In this document: piece after piece, positions 43,351 to 53,291 of the stretch
Layout of the letters: each line of letters begins with the position of its first letter
Position numbering within the stretch: the stretch's first letter is position 1
NCBI RefSeq assembly: GCF_002280675.1
Contig: NZ_NCEN01000009.1
Location: 46,294-110,293 of the forward strand
Direction: 5' to 3'
Source: Novosphingobium sp. 32-60-15
GTDB lineage: Bacteria; Pseudomonadota; Alphaproteobacteria; Sphingomonadales; Sphingomonadaceae
DNA length: 64,000 nucleotides
Made by a program: the position numbers and the translations under genes
The notes under the pieces: model-generated
The model's database searches: none
Told to the model about the DNA's origin: nothing
The model's input: the letters and a program-made list of their open reading frames with translations, nothing else

Positions 43351-44088
43351 ATGACCGCACAAGAAACCGCCTCGTTTGGCTATGAAGATATCCCCGCTGA
43401 TGAAAAGGAAGGCCGCGTTGGCGCGATCTTTTCAAACGTTGCCGCCAAATATGACGTGATGAACGATGCCATGTCGGTTGGCATGCACCGTTTGTGGAAA
43501 GACAAGTTCGTGCGCCGCGTCCGCCCGAAGGATGGCGAGACGATCCTTGATATGGCTGGCGGCACCGGCGACATCGCATTCCGCATGGCTCCTTCGGGCG
43601 CGCAGATCACGGTGTCAGATATCAATCAGGACATGCTGGATGTCGGCATCGAACGCGCGATGAAGCGCGGCATCGATGGCCTTGTCTGGTCCTGCCAGAA
43701 TGCCGAAGAACTTAGCTTTGGCGACCGCTTCTTCGATGCCTACACCATCGCGTTCGGCATCCGCAACGTAACTCACATCGACAAGGCACTGGCCGAAGCG
43801 CACCGCGTGTTGAAATTCGGCGGGCGGTTCTTCTGCCTTGAATTTTCGACCACGCAATGGCCGGGCTTCTCGGAAATTTACGACGCCTATTCGCACAAAT
43901 TGGTGCCGAAGCTGGGCCAGATGATCGCGGGCGACGAGGAATCCTACCGCTACCTGATCGAATCGATCCGCCGCTTTCCGACCATGCCCGAATTTGAAGG
44001 CATGATCCGCGCAGCAGGCTTCCGCCATACCAAGGTTGAGCCGATCCTTGGCGGCCTGGTGGCGATCCATTCAGGCTGGAAGGTCTGA
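43351..44088 (+). CDS. ubiE: Demethylmenaquinone/2-polyprenyl-6-methoxy-benzoquinol C-methyltransferase
   Basis: 245 residues from ATG 43351. The SAM motif is ILDMAGGTGDIAFRM; GIRNVTHIDKALAEAHRVL and MHRLWK(D) match UbiE. It adds the C-methyl group in ubiquinone synthesis. It has VAAKYDVMNDAMSVGMHRLWK near residue 29. It precedes ubiB by 4 bases, so the two form an operon. Confidence 0.96.
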   Translation: MTAQETASFGYEDIPADEKEGRVGAIFSNVAAKYDVMNDAMSVGMHRLWKDKFVRRVRPKDGETILDMAGGTGDIAFRMAPSGAQITVSDINQDMLDVGIERAMKRGIDGLVWSCQNAEELSFGDRFFDAYTIAFGIRNVTHIDKALAEAHRVLKFGGRFFCLEFSTTQWPGFSEIYDAYSHKLVPKLGQMIAGDEESYRYLIESIRRFPTMPEFEGMIRAAGFRHTKVEPILGGLVAIHSGWKV

Positions 44089-44092
44089 GCTT

Positions 44093-45646
44093 TTGACTCA
44101 CCCCGCCACACATTTGCGCCGGTTGCTTGGCTGGGGCCGGACGCTTGCGCGCCACGGCGCTTTGCGCGGGATCGAGGCTGATCCCAATACGCCAGCGCCC
44201 GTTCGTACGTTATGCCGGGTCGCGCGGTTTGGCACGCGCCAGCCCAAGACGCCCGATTATGCAGGCGCTTTCCGCGCCATCGGCCCTGCGGCCATCAAAC
44301 TGGGCCAGACGCTTGCCACCCGCCCCGATCTGGTAGGCGAGGAAGCCGCACACAACTTGCTGGCGCTGCAAGACAAATTGCCGCCGGTTGATTTCGCGGT
44401 CATCCGGGCAGAGATCGAGCGCACGTTCGAAAAGCCGCTTGAGTCGCTGTATTCGCAATTCGATCCCGAACCCGTTGGCGCTGCATCCGTCGCGCAGGTT
44501 CACCGCGCCGTCACCACCGAAGGCCGCAAGGTTGCGGTCAAGATCCTGCGCCCCGGTGTGCGTGAAAAGATGGCGCGCGACATTGATACCTATGAATGGG
44601 CCGCCGCCCACCTTGAAGCTTTGGGCGGCGAGGCGAGCCGGTTGCGCCCGCGCATGGTCATCGCCAATTTCAAACGCTGGACGGTGCGCGAACTTGATTT
44701 GCGGCGTGAAGCGGCTTCAGCATCGGAACTGGCCGATCTGATGCGCGCGCATGCGGGCTATCGCGTGCCAAGCATCGATTGGGACCGCACAAACGGCAAA
44801 GTGATGACGCTCGACTGGATCGACGGCATCAAGATCAGCGATACTCGTGCGCTTGATGCAGCGGGCATTGATCGCAAGGATTTGTCCGCGCGCCTCGTCA
44901 TCGCGTTCCTTACCCAGGCGATCAGCGGCGGGTATTTCCACGCCGACATGCATCAGGGCAACCTGTTCGTTGAAGCCGACAGCACGATCACCGCGATTGA
45001 TTTTGGCATCATGGGCAGGATTGATCGCCGCGCCCGTCAATGGCTGGCAGAAATTCTTTACGGCCTGACCACGGGCAATTACCGCCGCGTTGCCGAAATC
45101 CACTTCGAAGCGCAATATGTGCCAAGCTACCATTCGGTCGATGAATTCGCCACGGCCCTGCGCGCGGTGGGTGAACCCATGCGCGGGCGTCCGGTCAGCG
45201 AATTGTCGGTCGGGCAGATGCTGGACGGCCTGTTTGCGATCACCCGCGATTTCGACATGCAGACCCAGCCGCACTTGTTGTTGCTGCAAAAAACGATGGT
45301 CATGGTCGAAGGTATCGCCACCCAGCTTGATCCTGAAATCAACATGTGGGACACTGCAGCGCCTTTCGTGCGCAACTGGATCCGCGATGAACTCGGCCCC
45401 GAAGCGGCTATCGCTGACCGTGTGCGCGAAGGCGTGAAGACCCTGTTCGGCCTGCCCGATCTGGTCCGCCGGATCGAAGAAAAGTACCCGCCCAAAGGCG
45501 GCGCGCCCGAAGCTCCGCCGCTGCCGGAAATCGATCTCATCGTTGGCCCCAACCGCCGCCGCCGCAACTGGCCGGGCCAGATCGTGCCGTTTGTTGCGGG
45601 CGGTGCGGTTATGACCATTGCCCACGCGCTTGGCGTCTGGGGCTGA
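44093..45646 (+). CDS. ubiB: UbiB atypical kinase/ATPase for ubiquinone synthesis
   Basis: 517 residues from TTG 44093, with GGAAGG 9 bases upstream; the open frame extends into ubiE. Signature motifs are KLGQTLATRPDLVGEEAAHNL (KxGQ), VGAASVAQVHRA (Ala-rich loop), VAVKILRPGV (Lys), HADMHQGNLF and AIDFGIMGR. A hydrophobic C-terminal segment (about 495-512) anchors it to the membrane. UbiB helps deliver coenzyme Q precursors to the membrane complex. Confidence 0.95.
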   Translation: MTHPATHLRRLLGWGRTLARHGALRGIEADPNTPAPVRTLCRVARFGTRQPKTPDYAGAFRAIGPAAIKLGQTLATRPDLVGEEAAHNLLALQDKLPPVDFAVIRAEIERTFEKPLESLYSQFDPEPVGAASVAQVHRAVTTEGRKVAVKILRPGVREKMARDIDTYEWAAAHLEALGGEASRLRPRMVIANFKRWTVRELDLRREAASASELADLMRAHAGYRVPSIDWDRTNGKVMTLDWIDGIKISDTRALDAAGIDRKDLSARLVIAFLTQAISGGYFHADMHQGNLFVEADSTITAIDFGIMGRIDRRARQWLAEILYGLTTGNYRRVAEIHFEAQYVPSYHSVDEFATALRAVGEPMRGRPVSELSVGQMLDGLFAITRDFDMQTQPHLLLLQKTMVMVEGIATQLDPEINMWDTAAPFVRNWIRDELGPEAAIADRVREGVKTLFGLPDLVRRIEEKYPPKGGAPEAPPLPEIDLIVGPNRRRRNWPGQIVPFVAGGAVMTIAHALGVWG

Positions 45647-45658
45647 AGAAGACCGCCT

Positions 45659-46762
45659 TTGCTTAACCACGCCCTTTCGCACTTGCGCCTGCCGCAGCGC
45701 CACTTCCACGCGCTGGATTTGTCACGGCTGCTGGCGGCAATCATGGTACTGTTCTGGCATTATCAGCACATCTTCGTGCCACCTGTGCCCTATCACGTCC
45801 ACGTCGACCGGGCGATCCAGCCCTGGTACGACACGCTAAGCTGGCTGTATAATCACGGCCATACGGCTGTGCAGTATTTCTGGGCGGTATCGGGTTTCGT
45901 CTTCGCCCACGTCTATCTTTCAGACCCGCGCGCGCAAGGCCGGTTCTGGCTCGCCCGGTTCGCACGGCTGTGGCCGCTGCATCTGCTGACGCTGGGCCTG
46001 ATGGCGCTGCTTCAGGGCATATACTTCGCGCGCACCGGCACGGAATTCATCTATCACACCAACGATATCAAACACTTCCTACTCTCGCTTCCGCTGATGC
46101 AATATTGGGGCTGGCAGGATAACCAGTCGTTCAACGGCCCGTCGTGGTCGCTTTCGACAGAGATTCTGGCGTATCTTGTCTTTTGGCTTTCGTTGCCGGC
46201 CCTTCGCCGTTTGCCGCTTGCTCTCGCATTTGTGCTGGGCGCCGGTTTGCTTTGGTACATGCTCGAAGGCGGGCCGAACAAAGACGTGCTATCGTGCGTC
46301 GGCTACTTTTTCCTTGGCTGCGCAGTCTATGCTGCCACGCTGAAGGGCTGGCTGCGTCCGGCCAATCTTCTGCCCTTTGGCGCGGCGCTTATCGTAGCGG
46401 CATTCTGGCTTAAATCGACTTACCGCAGCGGTGATGCCGCCACGATAGCGGGCACATTCGGCGTGGTTTTCCTTACCCTCGCTGCGGACATGTCAGACGC
46501 CAAGGGCCGTCTCGGCTTCGGCCAAAAGCTGGGCGATGCCTCCTACGGCATCTATCTTTGGCATATCCCGATCCAGTTGACGGTTGTGCTGATCATCGAC
46601 GCCATCGGCGTGCCCCGCGACATCGCCCGTCAACCGTGGTTCATGCTTTCGTTCGTCGCCGCCGCGATCACCGCAGGCTTCATCAGCCACGCCAGGTTCG
46701 AACGCCCTGCACAAAAAGCGGTGTTCGCTTTGGCCGCACGGTGGAAAACGAAGAATGCCTAA
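45659..46762 (+). CDS. Acyltransferase 3 (OafA/YrhL family)
   Basis: 367 residues from TTG 45659; other start codons are possible. About ten membrane helices. The RxxAAxxVLxxH motif (RLLAAIMVLFWH, residues 23-34), RFARLWPLH, WSLSTEILAYLVF and YGIYLWHIP are the family landmarks. It moves acetyl or other acyl groups to carbohydrate or lipid targets in the envelope. It sits between ubiB and coaBC, which are adjacent in many alphaproteobacteria. Its 3' end overlaps the minus-strand gene by 4 bases. Confidence 0.9.
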   Translation: MLNHALSHLRLPQRHFHALDLSRLLAAIMVLFWHYQHIFVPPVPYHVHVDRAIQPWYDTLSWLYNHGHTAVQYFWAVSGFVFAHVYLSDPRAQGRFWLARFARLWPLHLLTLGLMALLQGIYFARTGTEFIYHTNDIKHFLLSLPLMQYWGWQDNQSFNGPSWSLSTEILAYLVFWLSLPALRRLPLALAFVLGAGLLWYMLEGGPNKDVLSCVGYFFLGCAVYAATLKGWLRPANLLPFGAALIVAAFWLKSTYRSGDAATIAGTFGVVFLTLAADMSDAKGRLGFGQKLGDASYGIYLWHIPIQLTVVLIIDAIGVPRDIARQPWFMLSFVAAAITAGFISHARFERPAQKAVFALAARWKTKNA

Positions 46763-47157
46763 GCCGCAATGTCGGCCAGCTTGTGGTGTGGCAGCATCCG
46801 CCATGCCGCCAGCATCAGCAACACATGGCCCGCTTCGATAATCATCGGCATAGGCCAGCCGGGATAAGCACCCGACACACCCAGATTGATCGCGCGTCCC
46901 ACGAACGACACCCCAAAAAGCAGCGCAGGCACCAGCAACAAGTCGGCATTGCGCCGCCAAGCGCCCCACATCATGCAAAACGCTGCAACGCCGAAGAATG
47001 ATGTGAAATCGGCCCGGATCGTCGAGATTCCGCCAATGCCGGTGGCTGCAATGCCAAACCCGGTAGCCGCCTGCTCAGGCCCGGTCAAAAACCCGATGGC
47101 CAGAAACAGATCAAACAGGCCCGCCAGAAATACCAAGGCCGTTAGAATTAAGCGCAT
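46759..47157 (-). CDS. Four-helix membrane protein (hypothetical)
   Basis: 132 residues from ATG 47157. Four hydrophobic segments (about 3-25, 34-60, 72-92 and 102-122) with short loops (STIRADFTSFF, WGAWRRNADL). I do not recognise a named family. It lies head-to-head with coaBC 100 bases away and ends inside the acyltransferase stop. The function is unknown. Confidence 0.75.
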   Translation of the reverse strand: MRLILTALVFLAGLFDLFLAIGFLTGPEQAATGFGIAATGIGGISTIRADFTSFFGVAAFCMMWGAWRRNADLLLVPALLFGVSFVGRAINLGVSGAYPGWPMPMIIEAGHVLLMLAAWRMLPHHKLADIAA

Positions 47158-47256
47158 TCCCGCATCCTTAGTTGATTGGTCCCAAGTGTGCCTGATCTGG
47201 GGCGCACACGCAAAAGGATTGCGCACAAGTCTTTGCCATTGCACAAGCGCGATGCA

Positions 47257-48453
47257 ATGAATGGCAAACGCATTCTCCTCATCATCGGCGGCGGCATCGC
47301 GGCTTACAAAGCCTGCGAACTGGTCCGGCTTATCCGTAAACAAGGCGCAGAGGTGACATGTGTGCTGACCGATGGCGGCGCGCACTTCGTCACCGCGATG
47401 ACCTTGGCCGCGCTGAGTGAAAACCCCGTCCATACGACCTTGTGGGACCTCAAGAACGAGGTTGAAATGGGCCATATCCAATTATCGCGACAGGCCGATC
47501 TTATCGTCGTTTGCCCTGCCACGGCAGACCTCATGGCGCGCATGGCGGCGGGGATTGCCGATGATCTGGCCACGACGCTGCTGTTGGCCACAGACAAGCC
47601 CGTGATGGCCGTGCCTGCCATGAACGTGCGGATGTGGCAGCACGCCGCGACTATGCGCAATGTCGCCACACTTCGCAGCTCAGGCGTTACCGTGCTTGAT
47701 CCTGATGATGGCATGATGGCTTGCGGGGAATATGGTCCCGGACGCTTGCCTGAACCCGATGCAGTGCTGGCCGCTATCGCAAGCCACCTCGACAGCCAGC
47801 GTGCAAAAGGGCCGCTCACCGGCAAACACATCCTGATTACCGCGGGCCCCACGCACGAGCCGATTGATCCGGTGCGCTACATTGCCAACCGGTCCAGCGG
47901 CAAGCAGGGCTTTGCCATCGCCGCCGCCGCCGCGCAGGCAGGCGCGAAGGTCACGCTTGTTGCTGGCCCCGTCAACCTGCCAACGCCACCAGGCGTCACG
48001 CGTATCGACGTTGAAACCGCGCGCCAGATGTCTGCGGCTGTCGATGCAGCGCTGCCCGCAGATATCGCGATCATGGTGGCCGCCGTGGCTGACTGGCGCT
48101 CGGCCGGAGAGGCCAACCAGAAGATCAAGAAAGATGGTTCGGGGCACGTGCCGCCGCTGGAATTGGTCGAAAACCCTGACATCCTTGCCAGTTTGTGCAA
48201 ATCTGCCCGGCGCCCGCCGCTAGTCATCGGTTTTGCCGCCGAAACCAACGACGTTCTGGCTCACGCTAAGGCCAAGCTGGCGCGCAAAGGTGCCGACTGG
48301 ATCGTCGCCAATGACGTCGCCACGCACAAGATGGGCGGCGAAATAAACGCCCTGCATATCGTCAGCGCTACGGGCATCGAAAGCCTTGGCGAAATGTCCA
48401 AGGATGCCGCCGCTGTCGCCCTCGTCCAAAGGATTGCCGATGTCCTCGCCTGA
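47257..48453 (+). CDS. coaBC: Bifunctional phosphopantothenoylcysteine decarboxylase / phosphopantothenate-cysteine ligase
   Basis: 398 residues from ATG 47257. The N-terminal CoaC flavoprotein (about 1-185) has [24 protein letters not shown] and [10 protein letters not shown] (catalytic Cys). The C-terminal CoaB (about 190-398) has [25 protein letters not shown] and MVAAVADWR with the KIKKDG motif. It makes 4'-phosphopantetheine for coenzyme A and ACP. It overlaps dut by 14 bases. Confidence 0.96.
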   Translation: MNGKRILLIIGGGIAAYKACELVRLIRKQGAEVTCVLTDGGAHFVTAMTLAALSENPVHTTLWDLKNEVEMGHIQLSRQADLIVVCPATADLMARMAAGIADDLATTLLLATDKPVMAVPAMNVRMWQHAATMRNVATLRSSGVTVLDPDDGMMACGEYGPGRLPEPDAVLAAIASHLDSQRAKGPLTGKHILITAGPTHEPIDPVRYIANRSSGKQGFAIAAAAAQAGAKVTLVAGPVNLPTPPGVTRIDVETARQMSAAVDAALPADIAIMVAAVADWRSAGEANQKIKKDGSGHVPPLELVENPDILASLCKSARRPPLVIGFAAETNDVLAHAKAKLARKGADWIVANDVATHKMGGEINALHIVSATGIESLGEMSKDAAAVALVQRIADVLA

Positions 48454-48907
48454 AGTCCCGGTCCTAGTAAAGCGCCTGCCCCACGGTGAGGGCCTGCCCC
48501 TTCCGGCCTATGCCACAGCGGGTGCCGCAGGCATGGATGTGGTTGCCGCCGAGGATGTTGACCTTGCCCCTCGCGCGCGCCACGCGGTGGCTACGGGCCT
48601 CGCTCTCGCCATCCCGCATGGCTATGAAATCCAGGTCCGCCCCCGCTCCGGCCTTGCGCTGAAACATGGGGTCACCGTGCCCAATACGCCAGGCACGATT
48701 GACAGCGATTATCGCGGTGAACTCAAAGTCATCATGATTAACCTTGGCGCTGAAACTTTCGCCATCCGCCGGGGTGACCGCGTGGCCCAACTCGTTGTTG
48801 CTCCGGTTACGCGCGGCACATGGCTTGAAGTTGGCGAACTGGACGAAACCGCGCGCGGCGAAGGCGGCTTTGGTTCAACCGGTGGATTGGCCGCGTTGAA
48901 GGGGTGA
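48440..48907 (+). CDS. dut: dUTP pyrophosphatase (dUTPase)
   Basis: 155 residues from ATG 48440. Trimeric dUTPase motifs: AGMDVVAAE (1), [14 protein letters not shown] (2), [17 protein letters not shown] (3), GDRVAQLVV (4) and the C-terminal arm [10 protein letters not shown] (5). It hydrolyses dUTP to dUMP, keeping uracil out of DNA. coaBC-dut is a conserved alphaproteobacterial pair. A strong hairpin follows. Confidence 0.97.
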   Translation: MSSPEVPVLVKRLPHGEGLPLPAYATAGAAGMDVVAAEDVDLAPRARHAVATGLALAIPHGYEIQVRPRSGLALKHGVTVPNTPGTIDSDYRGELKVIMINLGAETFAIRRGDRVAQLVVAPVTRGTWLEVGELDETARGEGGFGSTGGLAALKG

Positions 48908-48943
48908 TTTTACGAAATCTGTCCTTGTCGTGCGCCACCAACC

Positions 48944-48975
48944 AAAAAGGCCCCGCATAACTGCGAGGCCTTTTT
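48944..48975. terminator. Bidirectional terminator between dut and DUF4136 gene
   Basis: AAAAAGGCC at 48944-48952 and GGCCTTTTT at 48967-48975 pair, with CGCA and TGCG extending the stem around TAAC. There is a T run on the plus side and an A run giving a T run on the minus side; it lies between two convergent genes. Confidence 0.85.
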
Positions 48976-48993
48976 TAATCCGGCAACGAAAGG

Positions 48994-49743
48994 TTACTTG
49001 ACCTTCTTCACCGTCTTTTTCTCAGGCGCGATGGAAATGCGTAGTGTTTCGCCGTTGTTGCCCGGGAAGCCGGTGAACATGGCTTCCACCAGATTCGGCA
49101 CGACATAGGACAAGCGGTTCGATTGCGAAGCTGCTTCAGCCTTGCCTTCAAACAGGCGCTGCCCGTCGGTCCGGCGGTCAATCTTCAGGTCGATACCGCT
49201 GGTGTAAACCGTGACTACATCAACACCGCCGCCGCCGAAGCCACCACCGAAGAAGAACGGATCGTTCCAACCCCAGCCCCAGCCGCCACCATAGCCACCA
49301 AAGCCGCCGCGACCAAAGCCTCTGCGATAGCCCGGACCCCAACCCGGGCCCCAGCCACCCCAGCCGCCCCAACCACCCCAGTAGGGATCGTTGAAACCGG
49401 TCTGGCGAATGCGATCACGGCCCTGATCAACGCCATAGTCGAACCTTACAATCATGTCGGCTGTTTCAGCACTGGCTGGCATATAGCCAAGCTTTTGCAT
49501 CTGAGCGCCAACCAGCGACGCGTACTGCGAGAATTCCAGGCCGCCTGCGTCCTTGGGATCATCGGCAACAATCGCAAAAGTCTGGCCTTGCGGAGCTGGA
49601 AGTTGGCCTTGAAAGCGCTGAACATCCGCCTTGAATGGTGTGGCACAGCCGCCCAGAGCGGCCAGCAGCAGAGGCACGGCAATCGCGCCGGCAAGCCGCC
49701 GCCTGCCCGTCGCCAAGAGCCTGCTTTGCAATAGGGTTTTCAT
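48994..49743 (-). CDS. DUF4136 lipoprotein with Gly/aromatic-rich insert
   Basis: 249 residues. The signal peptide has a lipobox ending ALGGC (Cys33). A DUF4136 domain spans about 50-118 (FAIVADDPKDAGGLEFSQYASLV) and 173-235 (VYTSGIDLKIDR to FTGFPGNNGETLRI). Between them, residues 120-173 are almost only Gly, Trp, Tyr, Phe and Arg (GGWGGWGGWGPGWG, RRGFGRGGFGGYGGG). The insert is probably flexible or phase-separating at the envelope surface. It is in the inner or outer membrane; the function is unknown. Confidence 0.85.
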   Translation of the reverse strand: MKTLLQSRLLATGRRRLAGAIAVPLLLAALGGCATPFKADVQRFQGQLPAPQGQTFAIVADDPKDAGGLEFSQYASLVGAQMQKLGYMPASAETADMIVRFDYGVDQGRDRIRQTGFNDPYWGGWGGWGGWGPGWGPGYRRGFGRGGFGGYGGGWGWGWNDPFFFGGGFGGGGVDVVTVYTSGIDLKIDRRTDGQRLFEGKAEAASQSNRLSYVVPNLVEAMFTGFPGNNGETLRISIAPEKKTVKKVK

Positions 49744-49841
49744 CGTTGCGACTCCTTACGTGCAGCCTACCACATCCTTATCGGACGCAAGACCACTTAG
49801 CATGCCGTCTTTTTGGACGGGAGGTGCTGAATGCACGTTGA

Positions 49842-49875
49842 ATGGCCCCTGCAACATATGTTGCAGGCGGGCCAT
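49842..49875. repeat. Perfect palindrome with extended stem downstream of trpS
   Basis: An 18-base perfect palindrome (49849-49866, centre CATATG) is flanked by ATGGCCC (49842-49848) and GGGCCAT (49869-49875), with 2 unpaired bases. It lies 26 bases after the trpS stop and about 100 bases before the DUF4136 start. There is no clear T run; it may be a terminator stem or a protein site. Confidence 0.6.
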
Positions 49876-49900
49876 GTTCCGCAACAATTCAGGTTGTCCA

Positions 49901-50920
49901 CTAACCCCTTACGAGGCCCAGTGCTTCATAGGCGCGGGTCAATGTAGGTGCGGCAAGATCGCGTGCATTCAGCGCACCCTTGCACAAAATCGCATCCAGC
50001 GCCTCGCGATCCTCGCGCAATTCGCGATAGCGCGCCGCCATTGGCGAGAGCTTTTCGACCAGCAGTTCGCCCAGCGCAGGCTTGAACTGGCCAAAGCCCT
50101 TGCCTTCAAATTCAGCCAGTACCGCAGCAGGCGCAAGGCCTACCATCGCGGCATAAATGCCAACCAGATTGTTCGCCTCGGGCCGCCCCGCCAATCCTTC
50201 AACCGTGGCTGGCAATGGCTCCGGATCGGTCTTAGCTTTCTTGACCTTCTGCATGATCGCATCGGCATCATCGGTCAGGTTGATGCGGCTCATGTCCGAA
50301 GGATCAGACTTGCTCATCTTGGCGGTGCCATCACGCAAAGACATGATGCGCGCCGCTTCTGGCGGAATGATCGGTTCCGGCAAGGTGAACAACGGCGCAT
50401 CTTCAGGGCAAAAATCGTTGTTGAACTTTTGCGCCAAGTCGCGGGCTAGTTCCAGATGCTGCTTCTGGTCATCGCCCACGGGAACGTGTGTTCCCTGATA
50501 CAGCAGGATGTCTGCAGCCTGCAGTACGGGATATGTGAACAGCGCAACGCTGGCACCCTCACGGTTCTTTCCTGCTTTGTCCTTCCACTGCGTCATCCGG
50601 TTCAACCAGCCCATTCGTGCCGTACCATTCAGCAGCCATTGCAGTTCGGCATGAGCGGGCACTTGCGCCTGATTGAACAGGATCGACTTGTCCGGATCAA
50701 TCCCGCATGAAACCAGTGCGGCCACCATTTCGCGCGTGTTCGACGCAAGCTCAGCAGGGCTGTGCGGCATCGAAATCGCATGCAAATCAGCGAGGAAGTA
50801 GAGGCATTCAGCACCCTTGGCCGAATATTCATCCTGCATGCGCACCCAGTTCCGGATCGCACCCAGGTAATTGCCGAGGTGGAGATTGCCCGTGGGCTGG
50901 ATACCGGAAACGATGCGCAT
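49901..50920 (-). CDS. trpS: Tryptophan-tRNA ligase
   Basis: 339 residues from ATG 50920, with AAGG 8 bases upstream; the frame opens at TTG 50935, which overlaps murJ. Class I aminoacyl-tRNA synthetase: the HIGH-like motif [12 protein letters not shown] near the N-terminus, [16 protein letters not shown], and the KMSKS motif [11 protein letters not shown] near residue 205. It charges tRNA-Trp. murJ-trpS order is usual in alphaproteobacteria. Confidence 0.96.
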   Translation of the reverse strand: MRIVSGIQPTGNLHLGNYLGAIRNWVRMQDEYSAKGAECLYFLADLHAISMPHSPAELASNTREMVAALVSCGIDPDKSILFNQAQVPAHAELQWLLNGTARMGWLNRMTQWKDKAGKNREGASVALFTYPVLQAADILLYQGTHVPVGDDQKQHLELARDLAQKFNNDFCPEDAPLFTLPEPIIPPEAARIMSLRDGTAKMSKSDPSDMSRINLTDDADAIMQKVKKAKTDPEPLPATVEGLAGRPEANNLVGIYAAMVGLAPAAVLAEFEGKGFGQFKPALGELLVEKLSPMAARYRELREDREALDAILCKGALNARDLAAPTLTRAYEALGLVRG

Positions 50921-50931
50921 CAAATTGGCCT

Positions 50932-52503
50932 TCAATTGGTACGGCGACGCCGCAGGAGAAGTTTGAGATCATCCTTGGAGAACGCCCCCAGAATGACCGT
51001 GGCGAGCCCATAGACCACCACTCCGGACGTGACCAGTGCAGCCATTGCGGCAAGGCGGATCATCCAGGTGCCGGCGACATAGGGCATGACCAGCCCCTGA
51101 CCCAGCCATAACACGCCGCCCATGGCCAGCGCAGCCAGCGCCAAACGCCAAACCCGCCGCTTCAGTCGCGCATCGGCCACAAAGTGCCCGCGCTTTACCA
51201 ACGTGCGATACAGCATCCACACATTGACGGTTGAAGCAATCGCAGTGGCCAGCGGTGGTCCCATGTGCTGCAGCGGCAAGATCAGGATCAGGTTGCCGAC
51301 AAGGTTCACCCCCATCGAGATGGTGGCAAAGCGTACCGGCGTTCTGGTATCCTGCCGCGCATAGAAACCCGGCGTCAGCACTTTGACCAGAATGTAGCTT
51401 GGTAATCCGATGGAAAAGGCTGCCAGTGCTTGCGCCGTATAATGCGTGTCTTGCGCATCGAACTTGCCATAGCCGAACAGCGCCGCCGTAATCGGCTCGC
51501 CACACAGCATCAACGCCATGGTAGCAGGCAGGGTCAGCAGCAGCGCCAATTCCATGCCCCGGTTTTGCGTGTCCATCGCAGCAGCTTCCTCGCCCCCGCC
51601 CAGTTGCCGCGAAATCGTCGGAAGCAAAACCGTGCCAAGACCGATGCCAATCAGCCCCAAAGGCAACTGGTTCAACCGGTCTGCCATATAGATATACGTC
51701 ACCGAACCATTGGCCAGCAACGACGCTGCCAACGCGGTCGAAACCACCAGATTGATCTGCACCGCGCCTGCGCCCGCAGCAGCAGGCAGGATCAGCTTCA
51801 TCAGCCGCTTGATCTCTGGCGACAAGCACGGGCGGCGCAACCGCAGCCGGACACCGTTTTTGCGGCAGGCCCACGCCAGCCACGCCAGTTGCAACGCACC
51901 CGAAACAGAAACACCAATCGCCTGATTGCGCGCGGTAATCAGCGGATCGTCGGAATGAAAGCCCAACAGGGCCACGATCAGCGTCACGTTCAACAGGATC
52001 GGTGCCGCAGCGTTGACCCAGAATTTGTTCATCGAATTGAGGATGCCGCCAAACAGCGACACCACGCTGATCAGCATCAGATAGGGGATCGTCAGCCGCG
52101 AAAGCTGCACCGCATAGGCAAACTGATCGGCACTTACCCCGTTGAATTTGCCCGATAGTACGAAAGTGACCGGCCAGGCGAACACTTCCAGCAGCACCGT
52201 CATCACAATCAGCACCGGCAGTAACACCGCCAGCGCCGCTTCGGCAAAGTCCAGACCATCGCGCAACCCTTTGCCTTCAGGGTCGGCGACTTTCTGGTTA
52301 AACATCGGAATGAAGGCCGATGAAAACGCGCCCTCGGCAAAGAGCGCGCGGAACATATTGGGCAGGCGAAACGCGACAAGAAATGCGTCCGAGGCAAAAC
52401 CTGCGCCCACGTAGCGCGCAAACAGGCTGTCGCGCACAAGGCCCAGCACGCGGCTGAGCAATGTCAGCCCGCCAATCGTGCCGGTTGCCTTGAGAAGGTT
52501 CAT
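50932..52503 (-). CDS. murJ: Lipid II flippase MurJ (MviN)
   Basis: 523 residues, about 14 membrane helices. The N-terminus [37 protein letters not shown] (read in parts) and PILLNVTL regions match MurJ. It flips lipid II across the inner membrane for peptidoglycan synthesis. It precedes trpS by about 12 bases and follows secB with a hairpin between. Confidence 0.96.
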   Translation of the reverse strand: MNLLKATGTIGGLTLLSRVLGLVRDSLFARYVGAGFASDAFLVAFRLPNMFRALFAEGAFSSAFIPMFNQKVADPEGKGLRDGLDFAEAALAVLLPVLIVMTVLLEVFAWPVTFVLSGKFNGVSADQFAYAVQLSRLTIPYLMLISVVSLFGGILNSMNKFWVNAAAPILLNVTLIVALLGFHSDDPLITARNQAIGVSVSGALQLAWLAWACRKNGVRLRLRRPCLSPEIKRLMKLILPAAAGAGAVQINLVVSTALAASLLANGSVTYIYMADRLNQLPLGLIGIGLGTVLLPTISRQLGGGEEAAAMDTQNRGMELALLLTLPATMALMLCGEPITAALFGYGKFDAQDTHYTAQALAAFSIGLPSYILVKVLTPGFYARQDTRTPVRFATISMGVNLVGNLILILPLQHMGPPLATAIASTVNVWMLYRTLVKRGHFVADARLKRRVWRLALAALAMGGVLWLGQGLVMPYVAGTWMIRLAAMAALVTSGVVVYGLATVILGAFSKDDLKLLLRRRRTN

Positions 52504-52525
52504 GGCTTGCCCCCTTCACTCAAAG

Positions 52526-52554
52526 CCCGCTCATACCTTGGTAGAGCGGGTTTT
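52526..52554. terminator. Hairpin between secB and murJ
   Basis: CCCGCTC (52526-52532) pairs with GAGCGGG (52544-52550). TTTT follows on the plus strand and CTTTG on the minus strand. It is 16 bases past the secB stop; it probably weakens read-through from secB into murJ. Confidence 0.45.
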
Positions 52555-52569
52555 CGAGCGATCCGGGAA

Positions 52570-53103
52570 TCAGGCATTACCGGCCGGAACAGCTTCGGCA
52601 GTTGCTTGGGCCTGCGCCAGTTGCTGCATGTACAAGCCGTTGAAATCAATCGGCTCCAGCATCATCGGCGGGTAGCCTGCATCGCGCACGGCATCAGCAA
52701 TGATGCGGCGGGCGAAAGGGAACAGGATGCGCGGACCTTCGGCAAACAGGAATGGATGCGCCTGATCTTCAGGAACATTGCGCATGCCGATCAGGCCGCA
52801 ATAGGCCAGTTCAACGATGAACGCGGTGCCTTGCGATCCCTTTGACGTCACGTTGATCTTCAATTCGATCTCGTGAATTTCAGGCTGGATGACGCGCGCC
52901 GAAATGTTGAAGTCCACGGCCATTTCAGGGACTTCAGTCCACTGATAGCTTTCTGGCGCATTCGGATTTTCAACCGAAAGATCTTTCACATATTGTGAGA
53001 TCAGCCCGATGGCCGGTGATGTGTCTTCGCCATTGGGAACGGGTCCGCCGTGGCCCTGCTCGTCAAGGTTGAGATTCGAAATGATGTTGCCTTCGTCGGC
53101 CAT
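52570..53103 (-). CDS. secB: Protein-export chaperone SecB
   Basis: 177 residues. SecB motifs are YVKDLSVENPNAP (about 37-49), EMAVDFNISARVIQPEIHEIEL, KGSQGTAFIVELAYCGLIGM, LFPFARRIIADAVRDAGYPPMMLEPIDFNGLY (read in parts). The protein holds preproteins unfolded for SecA. The N-terminal 25 and C-terminal 18 residues are low-complexity tails usual in alphaproteobacteria. It is divergent from the Tim44-like gene. Confidence 0.97.
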   Translation of the reverse strand: MADEGNIISNLNLDEQGHGGPVPNGEDTSPAIGLISQYVKDLSVENPNAPESYQWTEVPEMAVDFNISARVIQPEIHEIELKINVTSKGSQGTAFIVELAYCGLIGMRNVPEDQAHPFLFAEGPRILFPFARRIIADAVRDAGYPPMMLEPIDFNGLYMQQLAQAQATAEAVPAGNA

Positions 53104-53291
53104 GAGGACAGCTTTCCTGGTGATTTATCCTTGGCCGCGCGCCTAGCACCACAGCAATCACGCGGCAATGCGCCTTGTTTAAAGGGCAGTTGCAACGGGC
53201 GGTCCGAAATCTTGCCCGTTTCGGTTCGCCCTATGGGTCATGCACGCGTTGTTCATTTGTAATCCGTACCTATTTAAGGCAAGTTGAAACG

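Noticed and set aside
44717..45709. 330-codon open frame antisense to ubiB
   Set aside because: A shadow of ubiB; no domain features and low-complexity residues.
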